Part shown: positions 40,051 to 48,237 of the stretch, in pieces | Layout: every line of letters begins with the position of its first letter | Position numbering within the stretch: position 1 is the stretch's first letter | Assembly: GCA_002402045.2 (NCBI GenBank) | Contig: NVUX02000074.1 | Location: 1 to 64,000 of the forward strand | Origin: Paracoccaceae bacterium | GTDB lineage: Bacteria > Pseudomonadota > Alphaproteobacteria > Rhodobacterales > Rhodobacteraceae | DNA: 64,000 bases | Reading direction: 5' to 3' | Translations under genes and position numbers: made by a program | Notes under the pieces: generated by a model | Told to the model about the DNA's origin: nothing | Seen by the model: the letters and a program-made list of their open reading frames with translations, nothing else | The model's database searches: none

Positions 40051-40242
40051 ATGTTACCCCCCCACTTTATTGGCGACCCTCGCCACCGACCAAATTTCAA
40101 CCCGCACCCCGACTGGTTTACCCGTGATATGGGCGAGCGGATTCATGAAATCACCCCCAAACGCATATGGCGTTTCCCCATCTGGCCGGGCTTTCGGCTA
40201 GAGCTTAAGTTGATCCCTGTAAAAGGCGTTGAGCATGTTTAA
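40051..40242 (+). CDS. Small His/Pro/Trp-rich protein coupled to an ABC exporter
   Basis: This is a 63-residue product, unrecognised. It is rich in Pro, His, Arg and aromatic residues (HFIGDPRHRPNFNPHPDWF and KRIWRFPIWPGFRLELK) and has no signal peptide or membrane helix. AGGAGG at about 40037-40042 precedes the ATG with good spacing. Its last 8 nt overlap the start of the ABC-transporter gene, so the two are translated together. Confidence 0.65.
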   Translation: MLPPHFIGDPRHRPNFNPHPDWFTRDMGERIHEITPKRIWRFPIWPGFRLELKLIPVKGVEHV

Positions 40243-42067
40243 GAAATTTGAAAATCTGGTCAATCCGTTTGCGGATTATGACGAGAAAACCCCCTCGGCC
40301 ACCCTTTGGCCCTATATCAAAGCCCAGCTAGTGCCCTTCAAAAAATGGCTGCCGCTGATGGCCTTTTTGGGTGTGCTCACCGCGCTGATGGAAAGCGGTT
40401 TGATCTTTTATTCCGGCCGGATCATCGACATGATGAACGGCTCAGGGGCGGAGAACATGTGGACAGAACACGGGCGTGAATTGCTCTTCGCGGGCGTGTT
40501 CATTCTCTTGCTTCGGCCACTGGTCATTACCTCTAACCATTTGTTTTTAGAGCAAACATTGGCCGGTAATATGCAAGAGCAAGCCCGCTGGCGGGCACAT
40601 AAGCACCTGCTTGGGCAAAGCACTGAGTTTTTCCAAAACGACTTTGCGGGCCGGTTGGCCAACCGTGTTATGCAGATGGGTCCTGCGATGGAAGATAGCG
40701 CCTATATGGCGCTGGAGGGCATCTGGTATGCCGGCACATATGTGCTGGGCGCGATCCTTGTTTTGATGACAATCGACATCCGCCTCGCCGCCCCGATGGC
40801 CATTTGGCTGCTGGTTTACATGTGGTTTGTGCGGCGCGTTGCCACCCGTGTTGCCCACGCGTCCGAGCGTATGTCTGAAACCAAATCACTGGTCACGGGC
40901 CGCATTGTGGACGCTTATGCCAACATCGAATCCGTCAAGCTTTTCGCCCATGGCAAACGCGAGGAGCAATATGCGCTTTCCGCCATGAAGCGGCACCGCC
41001 TGCGCTTCCTTCGGTTCCTGCGGTTGATGACTCGGCTGACCTTTAGCCTTGCCATGCTGAACGGTTTTTTGATGATCGGCGTTATCGGCCCTGCCATCTG
41101 GCTTTGGACCCTTGGCATCGTTTCCGTTGGTGAAGTTGCGGCGGCATCGGCCCTCACCATCCGGCTAAATGGCATGACGGGCTGGATTATGTGGGTCACC
41201 GTTAGGTTGTTTGAGCATGCGGGCGTAATGCGCGAAGGCCTGCAAAGTATCTCGGTGTCGCACAGTGTGAAAGATGCGCCAAGCGCCCCCGAGCTGGTTT
41301 TGACCAAGGGTGAGATTCGCATTGAGGGGCTAACGCACCATTACGGCAAAGGCGCTGGAGGCCTGGATAACATATCGCTCACGATCAAACCCGGTGAAAA
41401 GGTTGGGCTTGTGGGGCGGTCTGGCTCAGGCAAATCCAGCCTGGTGAACCTTTTGCTGCGCTTTCGGGATTCCGAGGCAGGGCAGATATTGATCGACGGG
41501 CAGTCGGTGAGCGCGGTGACGCAGGACAGCCTGCGCCGCCAAATTGGCATGGTTACGCAAGATAGCAGCCTGCTGCATCGCTCTGTGCGGGCCAATATCA
41601 TGTATGGCAAGCCCGACGCATCTGAGGCCGACATGGTGCTGGCCGCCAAGCGGGCTGAAGCGCATGAGTTTATCGGAGATCTGCAAGACCCGCACGGTAA
41701 CCACGGCTATGATGCGCAGGTTGGCGAGCGCGGGGTTAAGCTTTCTGGCGGGCAACGGCAGCGCATTGCGATTGCGCGGGTTATTCTGAAAGATGCGCCG
41801 ATTTTGGTGCTGGACGAAGCCACAAGCGCCTTGGATTCAGAGGTGGAAGCCGCCATTCAAGAGACGCTTTATGGCGTGATGAAAGGCAAAACCGTGATCG
41901 CGATCGCGCACCGGCTTTCCACCATCGCCCAGATGGACAGGATTGTGGTGCTTGATGCGGGGCGCGTGGCCGAGCAGGGCACGCACCGCGAATTGCTGGC
42001 CAAAAACGGGCTTTATGCCGGGTTTTGGAACCGGCAATCGGGCGGGTTTATTGACACAGAAGCTTAA
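40235..42067 (+). CDS. ABC exporter with fused membrane and ATPase domains
   Basis: The 610-residue product starts at the ATG at 40235. Residues about 36-330 are a six-helix exporter domain. The ATPase domain has Walker A LVGRSGSGKSS (about 392-402), Q-loop VTQDSSLLHRS, signature LSGGQRQRIAIARVI and Walker B ILVLDEATSALD. It is an MsbA/multidrug-like half-transporter that would work as a dimer. The 63-residue gene upstream and their shared promoter suggest a dedicated cargo or regulator, but the substrate is unknown. Its stop overlaps that of the convergent rnr. Confidence 0.9.
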   Translation: MFKKFENLVNPFADYDEKTPSATLWPYIKAQLVPFKKWLPLMAFLGVLTALMESGLIFYSGRIIDMMNGSGAENMWTEHGRELLFAGVFILLLRPLVITSNHLFLEQTLAGNMQEQARWRAHKHLLGQSTEFFQNDFAGRLANRVMQMGPAMEDSAYMALEGIWYAGTYVLGAILVLMTIDIRLAAPMAIWLLVYMWFVRRVATRVAHASERMSETKSLVTGRIVDAYANIESVKLFAHGKREEQYALSAMKRHRLRFLRFLRLMTRLTFSLAMLNGFLMIGVIGPAIWLWTLGIVSVGEVAAASALTIRLNGMTGWIMWVTVRLFEHAGVMREGLQSISVSHSVKDAPSAPELVLTKGEIRIEGLTHHYGKGAGGLDNISLTIKPGEKVGLVGRSGSGKSSLVNLLLRFRDSEAGQILIDGQSVSAVTQDSLRRQIGMVTQDSSLLHRSVRANIMYGKPDASEADMVLAAKRAEAHEFIGDLQDPHGNHGYDAQVGERGVKLSGGQRQRIAIARVILKDAPILVLDEATSALDSEVEAAIQETLYGVMKGKTVIAIAHRLSTIAQMDRIVVLDAGRVAEQGTHRELLAKNGLYAGFWNRQSGGFIDTEA

Positions 42068-44310
42068 GGCTTGCGCTGCGCTCTGCCCTTAAACTTCCGG
42101 TGCTTTACTTGCCCGCGCGCTTTGCCCTTGGGCGCTGCCCCGCGCCGCTTGCCTTTGCGGCTACTCGGCAGCGCTTTGCCGTCTACTTCGAGCAGCTCAA
42201 AAAGCAGCCCGCCCGTTAGCGCGTCGGCTTCTACCAGCTTCACTTTGGCCCGCAAACCCGAGCGCAATACACGGCCCGAGTGCTCGCCCGTAAGCGTGCG
42301 GTGATCCTCAGCATAGTTGAAATATTCATGCCCGAGGCGAGACACCGGAATAAGCCCATCGGCACCGGTATCATCAAGCTTCACGAATATACCAAACCGC
42401 GCCACGCCAGAAACCACGCCAGCAAAAGAGCTGCCAACTTCTTCTGACAAAAAGGCCGACAGATAACGGTCAGTTGTATCCCGCTCCGCCAGCATGCTGC
42501 GACGCTCGGTTTTGCTGATATGCTCGGCCGTGTCCTCAAGGTTTTCGGCCTCAGCGGGCGTCATGCCGTCATCGCCCCAGCCGTGGGCTTTAATGAGGGC
42601 GCGGTGCACGATCAGGTCTGCATAGCGGCGAATGGGCGAGGTAAAGTGGGCGTAGCGCTGCAAATGCAGCCCAAAATGCCCCATGTTTTGGGGGCCGTAA
42701 TAGGCTTGGGTCATTGAGCGCAGCACGATCATGTTGATCAGCTCGGCATGCTCACCGCCCGCTGCTTGGTCTAGCAATTTGTTAAGCTGCGCGGTTTCTA
42801 GTCGCTGCCCTTTGGCCAGCACCATGCCCACCGATTGCACGGTTTCGTGCAGCGCCTCCATCTTGTCGACGTTTGGCTCCTCATGCACGCGATAAATAAA
42901 ATCCGCCTCGGCTTTTTCCAGCGTTTCTGCCGCGCACACATTGGCCAGAATCATAAATTCTTCTACCAGCTTATGGGCGTCAAAACGGTCTCGAAACGCG
43001 ACCGAGCTAACCGTGCCTTCATCTGAAAGCACAATTTGCCGCTCGGGCAGGTCAAGATGCAGCGGCTGGCGCTTTTCCCGCGCTATTTTTGCGGCAGCAT
43101 ACGCGGCCCAAAGCGGCTTGAGCGCGGTTTCAAGAATGGGTTCTGTCACATCATCCGGCGCGCCATCAATGGCGGCCTGCGCTTGGTTATAGCTGAGCGC
43201 CGCCGGAGATTTCATTAAGCCACGGGTAAAACGATGCGATTTTTTCGCGCCGTTTTTGTCCAAAACCACCCGCAGGGCAAGGCAAGGCCGCTCGACACCC
43301 GCATGCAGTGAGCACAGGTCACCCGAAAGAGCATCGGGCAGCATTGGCACCACGCGATCAGGGAAATAGGTGGAGTTTCCGCGCTTTTTAGCCTCAATAT
43401 CCAGCTTGGAGCCGGGCCGCACATAATGCGCCACATCGGCAATCGCGACCCACACAATATGGCCGCCACCCTCAGGGTCTGGCATGGCGCAAATGGCGTC
43501 ATCGCGGTCACGCGCATCGGCGGGGTCTATTGTGAAAAGCGGCAGGTGGCGCAGGTCTTCGCGCTTGCCCAGTTTTGCTGGCTCGGCCTTGTCGGCTTCA
43601 GCCTCCACGTCTTCGGGAAACTGGTCCGGAATCCCGTGCTCATGAATGGCAATGAGCGAGATCGCTTTGGGGGCGGACGGGTCTCCGATCCGGGCCAGCA
43701 CGCGCGCGCGCCCAAGGCCACGGGTCCGCCCGCCAGTGTTTTCAGCTTCCACCAGCTCGCCATCGCGCGCGCCGTTTCGGTCTCCGGGGGCCACCTGCCA
43801 CTCGCGGTCTGCCTTTTTATCAACCGGAATAATCCGCCCGCCAAAATCATGCGCACGATAAATGCCAACGATCTTTTCCGCCCCGCGCCCGATCCGCCGG
43901 ATCAGCCGCGCTTCTTTAGCCTTGGCCTCAATGCGGCACAAAATCCGGTCTCCAACAGCCAGCGCCGGATCATCCTTTTTGGCCACAAACACCAAGCGCG
44001 GCGCAGGGCCGTCACCCTTCCAGCTTAGCGGCTCGGCAAACAGGTCTCCGTCGCTGTCCTGCGCCACAATGTGCAGCAGCTCCACCGGCGAAAGGCTGTT
44101 TTTGTCTTTGAACTTTTTACGGTCTTTGGTCAGATGCCCCTCAGCCGAAAGCTCGCGCAATATTCGCTTTAGCTCAATGCGCGCTTGCCCCTTAATGCCA
44201 AACGCCCGCGCAATATCGCGCTTGCCGGTTTGGGAGGGGTTGTCTTTGATCCATTCAAGAATGGTCGCTTTGGTGGGGAAATGTTTCATTAGGTTTCTTA
44301 GCGCGGACAT
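42064..44310 (-). CDS. rnr: Ribonuclease R
   Basis: This is a 3'-5' exoribonuclease that degrades structured RNA. The 748-residue product has an N-terminal winged-helix-like region (KRDIARAFGIKGQARIELKR), cold-shock-like domains, the RNB catalytic domain with active-site aspartates in DPADARDRDDAICAM, an S1 domain (GVVSGVARFGIFVKLDDTGADG, split as GVARFGIFVKLDDTG) and a Lys/Arg-rich tail. It is somewhat shorter than the E. coli enzyme. An ATG seven codons in (44289) is an alternative start. Confidence 0.95.
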   Translation of the reverse strand: MSALRNLMKHFPTKATILEWIKDNPSQTGKRDIARAFGIKGQARIELKRILRELSAEGHLTKDRKKFKDKNSLSPVELLHIVAQDSDGDLFAEPLSWKGDGPAPRLVFVAKKDDPALAVGDRILCRIEAKAKEARLIRRIGRGAEKIVGIYRAHDFGGRIIPVDKKADREWQVAPGDRNGARDGELVEAENTGGRTRGLGRARVLARIGDPSAPKAISLIAIHEHGIPDQFPEDVEAEADKAEPAKLGKREDLRHLPLFTIDPADARDRDDAICAMPDPEGGGHIVWVAIADVAHYVRPGSKLDIEAKKRGNSTYFPDRVVPMLPDALSGDLCSLHAGVERPCLALRVVLDKNGAKKSHRFTRGLMKSPAALSYNQAQAAIDGAPDDVTEPILETALKPLWAAYAAAKIAREKRQPLHLDLPERQIVLSDEGTVSSVAFRDRFDAHKLVEEFMILANVCAAETLEKAEADFIYRVHEEPNVDKMEALHETVQSVGMVLAKGQRLETAQLNKLLDQAAGGEHAELINMIVLRSMTQAYYGPQNMGHFGLHLQRYAHFTSPIRRYADLIVHRALIKAHGWGDDGMTPAEAENLEDTAEHISKTERRSMLAERDTTDRYLSAFLSEEVGSSFAGVVSGVARFGIFVKLDDTGADGLIPVSRLGHEYFNYAEDHRTLTGEHSGRVLRSGLRAKVKLVEADALTGGLLFELLEVDGKALPSSRKGKRRGAAPKGKARGQVKHRKFKGRAQRKP

Positions 44311-44325
44311 AACGCGGGCGCAAAT

Positions 44326-44350
44326 AAAAAGGGCGGCACAGTGGCCGCCC
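44326..44350 (-). terminator. Rho-independent terminator of the beta-barrel gene
   Basis: On the minus strand, GGGCGGC (44350-44344) pairs with GCCGCCC (44337-44331) around 6 nt and is followed by five T (44330-44326). It lies 26 nt after the stop of the outer-membrane gene and just upstream of rnr, separating the two. Confidence 0.75.
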
Positions 44351-44375
44351 TTATGAAGTGCTGTATATTATAGCC

Positions 44376-45002
44376 TTAGAATTTCCAACCGGCACGCAGG
44401 GCGGCCGAACTCAAAGCCGTGTGTCCTACGAAATTAGGGTTGTCTTCACGTGGACCAGACATATCTCGAACAAGATATTCAGCACCAACAAACAAATGTT
44501 CACCGATCATATAATCGAGGCCCAAGCCATAGCTAAGCCCGCTTGCAGAGTAGCTGGTCGACGTTGTCCATTCTGTCATCGAATATCCAACAACACCGTA
44601 AATGAGCGCGTGCCCCGCCGCAAAACCGACCCGCGCTTTTGCGTCCAATACAAACGATTGGGCTTCGTTATCAAATGGTGCAACATGGGAACCGGCTGAA
44701 TTATAGGCAAGCTCCCCGCCATAAACCAGCGCGCCCCGCTGTAAGTTGTAGCCAGCAAAACCACCGAATGATGTATTTTTCTCAAAATCGTAAACAAAGG
44801 GAATGGTCGAGCCGGGGCTTCCATAACCAAGCTCTCCACTGTCAAAGCTGACCAAGCCGCCTGCGTAAAACCCTGACCAATCAGTTGATTGAGAAGCCGC
44901 CACCGGCACAACGGGTGCTTCGCTATAAGGCGCGGGGCTGCCAGCCAATGCGCTGCTGGAAATTGTTGCCGCTACAAAAAGGGTGCTAAAAAATGTATTC
45001 AT
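44376..45002 (-). CDS. Outer-membrane beta-barrel protein (opacity/OmpA-barrel-like)
   Basis: This is a 208-residue product from the ATG at 45002. The signal peptide is MNTFFSTLFVAATISSSALA. The mature part shows DWSGFYAGGLVSF, the typical start of small alphaproteobacterial 8-strand barrels, alternating strands such as GGFAGYNLQRGALVYGGEL, and a C-terminal aromatic residue (AALRAGWKF) used for outer-membrane insertion. The role is probably structural or adhesive and cannot be specified. Confidence 0.83.
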   Translation of the reverse strand: MNTFFSTLFVAATISSSALAGSPAPYSEAPVVPVAASQSTDWSGFYAGGLVSFDSGELGYGSPGSTIPFVYDFEKNTSFGGFAGYNLQRGALVYGGELAYNSAGSHVAPFDNEAQSFVLDAKARVGFAAGHALIYGVVGYSMTEWTTSTSYSASGLSYGLGLDYMIGEHLFVGAEYLVRDMSGPREDNPNFVGHTALSSAALRAGWKF

Positions 45003-45107
45003 TGTAAAATCCAATCAAAAAACTGTTAACGTATGATTGACGAATACTAGATCAACTCAAGCGAGAAATCAATGGAATTAGGTATTTAGGACATGGAAGA
45101 AGGTTTG

Positions 45108-45464
45108 CTATCCGATTGCCGGAATTCTCGCCACAAAATGCCCCTTAACCCCTTGCGGCCATTGCTTGTAGGGCACCTGCCCGGTTTCGCTGGCGTCGTA
45201 AGCCTTGGCGTAGTCCACAATCGCTTGCGCGGCCTCGGCATCCGGGGTGAATTTCCCCAGCACGTATGAAAGCTTGCCCTCGGCCTGAATGGAAATATTG
45301 CAATGGCGGTCGCAGCCCATCAGGCAGGCTTGCCGCCGCACGGTTATTCCCTTTGAGGCCAGTGCTTCTACATGCTCGGCCAGCATTTCCCCGCCGGTTT
45401 TTCCATCAAGCAGCTTTTGATCCGTCGAAAAATTGCAAGTATCGCAAACAGTGATTGTAGTCAT
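45108..45464 (-). CDS. DUF1636 metal-binding protein of the cobalamin locus
   Basis: The 118-residue product has cysteines in VCDTCNFS (Cys7, Cys10) and QACLMGCDRHCNISI (Cys47, Cys51, Cys55), a thioredoxin-like ferredoxin pattern that probably binds a [2Fe-2S] cluster. DUF1636 proteins are often encoded among cobalamin genes, as here, 1 nt after cobK. A redox role in corrin synthesis is an inference. Confidence 0.82.
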   Translation of the reverse strand: MTTITVCDTCNFSTDQKLLDGKTGGEMLAEHVEALASKGITVRRQACLMGCDRHCNISIQAEGKLSYVLGKFTPDAEAAQAIVDYAKAYDASETGQVPYKQWPQGVKGHFVARIPAIG

Positions 45465-45465
45465 A

Positions 45466-46170
45466 TTATTCCCCTAGGTTTTTTACCCACTTAACCGCTT
45501 CCGCCGCGGTTTCAACCGTTAAAACCTCAGGCAAGCGCGGCCTTTTCACCATGATCACCTTCACGCCGAGCTGATTGGCGGCGTCCAGCTTGGCCCGGGT
45601 CGCCTCTCCCCCTGCATTTTTGCTTACAAGATGGGTGATGTTATGCGTCACCATCAGGTCCAACTCGTTTTGCAAAGAAAACGGCGGGCGCTGCGAAATG
45701 ACCTCGCCAAAAGGCGCTTGCAATGGGGGCTCGATGCTCCGTGTCAGGCTCCAAACATCGCCTCGCCCCCCAAAAGCGCCAAGCGATTGGCGGCCAACAC
45801 TCAAAAACACACGTGCGCCTGCGGGAATGGCCTTCGCCGCCCCCGACAAGCTTTTGGCCTCCAGCCATTCCGGCTCATACGGCCAAGCGGGGCGTTCAAG
45901 ACGGAGCAATGGCATGGCTTGAAGCCTCGCCGCCTCAAAAGCATTTTGGCTCATTTGTGCTGCAAAGGGGTGCGTTGCGTCTATTACGCATTGAAAGCGT
46001 TCCGCGCGCAGAAATGCCGCCAAGCCTTCCGCCCCGCCAAATCCGCCCGTCCTATGCGGTATAGACAGTGGCTTACGCGTCACCCCTGCCAAGGAAAGCA
46101 TGGCCTTTTCGCCCAGCGCATCTACCAGCTGTCGCGCCTCTGCCGTGCCCCCTAAAACCAGAGCCTTCAA
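45466..46170 (-). CDS. cobK: Precorrin-6A reductase
   Basis: CobK/CbiJ reduces precorrin-6A (or the cobalt form) with NADPH during corrin-ring synthesis. The 234-residue product begins with KALVLGGTAEARQLVDAL, the family's N-terminal glycine-rich signature, and contains CVIDATHPFAAQMS and THLVSKNAGGEATRAKLDAA. The start codon is TTG at 46170, overlapping the cbiD stop (TTGA). It is in line with cbiD and the DUF1636 gene. Confidence 0.92.
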   Translation of the reverse strand: MKALVLGGTAEARQLVDALGEKAMLSLAGVTRKPLSIPHRTGGFGGAEGLAAFLRAERFQCVIDATHPFAAQMSQNAFEAARLQAMPLLRLERPAWPYEPEWLEAKSLSGAAKAIPAGARVFLSVGRQSLGAFGGRGDVWSLTRSIEPPLQAPFGEVISQRPPFSLQNELDLMVTHNITHLVSKNAGGEATRAKLDAANQLGVKVIMVKRPRLPEVLTVETAAEAVKWVKNLGE

Positions 46171-47210
46171 AACCCCGTCTGCGCCAGCACAGCCCCCGCG
46201 CGGTCTATCATAATCACTTCAACCGCCACCGTCCCGCGCAGGGTTTTTTCTGCCACCTGCTTGGCCTTGGCCGCCACCGCCTCCGCCATAGGCGCGCCGA
46301 CCATGGTATAAGCCTCCAGTGCTGTATTTGCCCCCGCCACCTCCGGCCGGTTTACCATTTCAGCCAAGGCGGCAAAATCCACCTGCGAGCGCCCCGAGTG
46401 CAAATCCATCGCCCCTTGCGCCAGCTTGGTGAGCTTTCCGATGCCGCCAGCGATCGTCAAGCGCTCGACAGGATGGCGGCGCAGGTATTTTAGAGTGCCG
46501 CCGACAAAATCCCCCATATCAAGGCAATCGCCCTCGGGCAGCCCATAAAGCTTGCGCGCTGTGGCCTCGGATGTTGCGCCTGTGGCCGAAATCAGGTGTG
46601 GGCGGCCCAAGGCACGGGCCACATCCACGCCGCGGTGGATGGATGCTATCCATGCCGAGCAGGAAAATGGCCGCACAATGCCGGTGGTGCCCAGTATCGA
46701 AAGCCCGCCAACAATCCCGAGCCGCCCGTTCCACGTTTTCAAAGCCAGCGCCTCGCCATCTTTCACCGAGATTTTGATATCAAAATCAGGCGAATGGCCG
46801 TCCAGAACTTCGGCAATCGCGGCATCAATCATCAGGCGCGGTACAGGGTTTATCGCCGGTTCGCCCACCGCAATGGGCAAGCCCGGTTTGGTAACCATGC
46901 CCACGCCTTCGCCTGCTATAAATTTCAGGCCGTTGCTGCCAAGCGAAACCTTGGCGCAAATCAGCGCGCCGTGGGTTACATCCGGGTCATCCCCCGCGTC
47001 TTTAATAATGCAGGCCTTGGCCCAACCTTCGCCGCTTTCCCGATGGGCGATCACGAATCGAGGCGTTTCTCCGCGTGGGAGGGTAATCTCGGATGGGTCT
47101 AGAAAACCATTTCCGAGTAAGGCCGAGCACGCGCTTTTAGCGGCCGCCGCGGCACAGGCACCCGTTGTCCAGCCCCGCCGGAGCTCTTTGATTTTTGCGT
47201 TCCCCTTCAT
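46167..47210 (-). CDS. cbiD: Cobalt-precorrin-5B C1-methyltransferase
   Basis: CbiD methylates C1 of the corrin ring. The 347-residue product has the family start RRGWTTGACAAAAAKSAC, followed by ITLPRGETPRFVI, GITGIVRPFS-type sequence (here GTTGIVRPFSCSAWI) and GDFVGGTLKYLRRHPVERL. It overlaps cobK by 4 nt. CbiD belongs to the anaerobic branch in enteric bacteria but also occurs in aerobic organisms that lack CobF, which probably applies here. Confidence 0.93.
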   Translation of the reverse strand: MKGNAKIKELRRGWTTGACAAAAAKSACSALLGNGFLDPSEITLPRGETPRFVIAHRESGEGWAKACIIKDAGDDPDVTHGALICAKVSLGSNGLKFIAGEGVGMVTKPGLPIAVGEPAINPVPRLMIDAAIAEVLDGHSPDFDIKISVKDGEALALKTWNGRLGIVGGLSILGTTGIVRPFSCSAWIASIHRGVDVARALGRPHLISATGATSEATARKLYGLPEGDCLDMGDFVGGTLKYLRRHPVERLTIAGGIGKLTKLAQGAMDLHSGRSQVDFAALAEMVNRPEVAGANTALEAYTMVGAPMAEAVAAKAKQVAEKTLRGTVAVEVIMIDRAGAVLAQTGF

Positions 47211-47343
47211 TGCTTTTCAGGGGTAAAGCCTGCCGCAGAGTTTGGCAAGTAAAGCTGCATATGTCGGACAGTCCCGAGCGTGCGCCTCCGCGGCGACCCT
47301 TCGGGCCACCTTGTCGGCGCATGCGGCGCTTTGCTTGCAGGGG
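47211..47343 (-). other. 133-nt gap between moaB and cbiD
   Basis: On the minus strand the RNA could form GGUGGCCC-GAA-GGGUCGCC with G-U pairs, but no T-run follows. I see no B12-box and the gap is too short for a normal cobalamin riboswitch. It may hold the cbiD promoter. Confidence 0.3.
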
Positions 47344-47880
47344 TCAGCTTTTGCTGCGCTGTTTATGCTCTTCCAGTCGCGGCATGATTTCTACAAAATT
47401 GCAGGGGCCGTGGCGATAATCAAGCTGATGCACCAAAATATCGTCCCAGCCATCTTTGCACGCCCCCGGAGAGCCGGGGAGGGCAAAGAGATAGGTGCCG
47501 CCAGCCACGCCGGCGCAGGCACGAGATTGTGTAACGGATGTTCCGATTTTCGGAAAGGAAATCATGGTAAACAGCGTCCCGAACGCCTCGATTTCCTTCT
47601 CATAAACATCCCGATGCGCCTCAACCGTAATATCGCGCCCCGTTAGGCCTGTGCCGCCGGTAGAAATCACCACGTCCACAGCCTCAGACGCCACCCATTC
47701 CCGCAGCTTATCAGCCACTTGGTCACGCTCATCGCGGATAATCGCGCGATCGGCCAAAATATGGCCCGCGGCTTGCAACCGCTTCACCAATATGTCGCCA
47801 GATTTGTCATTTTCCAGTTTGCGCGTGTCAGACACCGTCAACACCGCAATCCGCACAGGGATAAATTCTCGTTCAGTCAT
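47344..47880 (-). CDS. moaB: Molybdenum cofactor biosynthesis protein B
   Basis: The 178-residue MoaB/MogA-fold protein takes part in molybdopterin handling. VLTVSDTRKLENDKSGDILV, VVISTGGTGLTGRDITVEA and LPGSPGACKDGWDDILV are the family motifs. It abuts the upstream phosphoesterase gene with no gap. The molybdoenzyme gene soeA in this window is a likely end user of the cofactor. Confidence 0.93.
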   Translation of the reverse strand: MTEREFIPVRIAVLTVSDTRKLENDKSGDILVKRLQAAGHILADRAIIRDERDQVADKLREWVASEAVDVVISTGGTGLTGRDITVEAHRDVYEKEIEAFGTLFTMISFPKIGTSVTQSRACAGVAGGTYLFALPGSPGACKDGWDDILVHQLDYRHGPCNFVEIMPRLEEHKQRSKS

Positions 47881-48237
47881 TCAAAGCTCCAGCTCGATCC
47901 AGTTCACGTCCGGCCCAAGGTTTGCCACCTTTGTTAAGCCAATTTCGCCGCGTTCTCCCCAGCAATCATGCACATGCCCACAAAGCATTAGCCGTGGCTG
48001 CACGCGCTCAATGGCTTTTCGTATTTCGACAGATCCCATGGAGCCACGAGGCGCCATCACATCGGCCACGCCTTTGGGCGGAGAGTGGCAAATGATGATA
48101 TCCGCGCCCATCGCGGCTTTCAGCAGCGGTGCGGCCTCAGCTTCGGGGATGTCAAAAGGCTCTATAGCCATCATGGTTTCTACCAACCCTTTACGGCGCA
48201 GGGCAAAATGCACATCAGAAAAGGCGAGAATTTTCAT
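47881..48237 (-). CDS. Internally shortened calcineurin-like phosphoesterase
   Basis: This is a 118-residue product from the ATG at 48237. It opens with MKILAFSDVHF (metal-ligand D-x-H) and ends with ADIIICHSPPKGVADVMAP, LCGHVHDCWGERG and ANLGPDVNWIEL, the C-terminal metal-binding blocks of this family. The central GD and GNH/E blocks that complete the di-metal site are absent. The sequence passes directly from VHF to ALRRKGLVETMMAIEP without a frame change, so about 80 residues seem to be missing. It may be inactive. It lies between udg and moaB with a 4-nt overlap and a zero gap. Confidence 0.75.
   Translation of the reverse strand: MKILAFSDVHFALRRKGLVETMMAIEPFDIPEAEAAPLLKAAMGADIIICHSPPKGVADVMAPRGSMGSVEIRKAIERVQPRLMLCGHVHDCWGERGEIGLTKVANLGPDVNWIELEL

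Noticed and set aside
47211-47343. Cobalamin riboswitch before cbiD
   Set aside because: No B12 box found and the gap is too short for the usual ~200-nt element.
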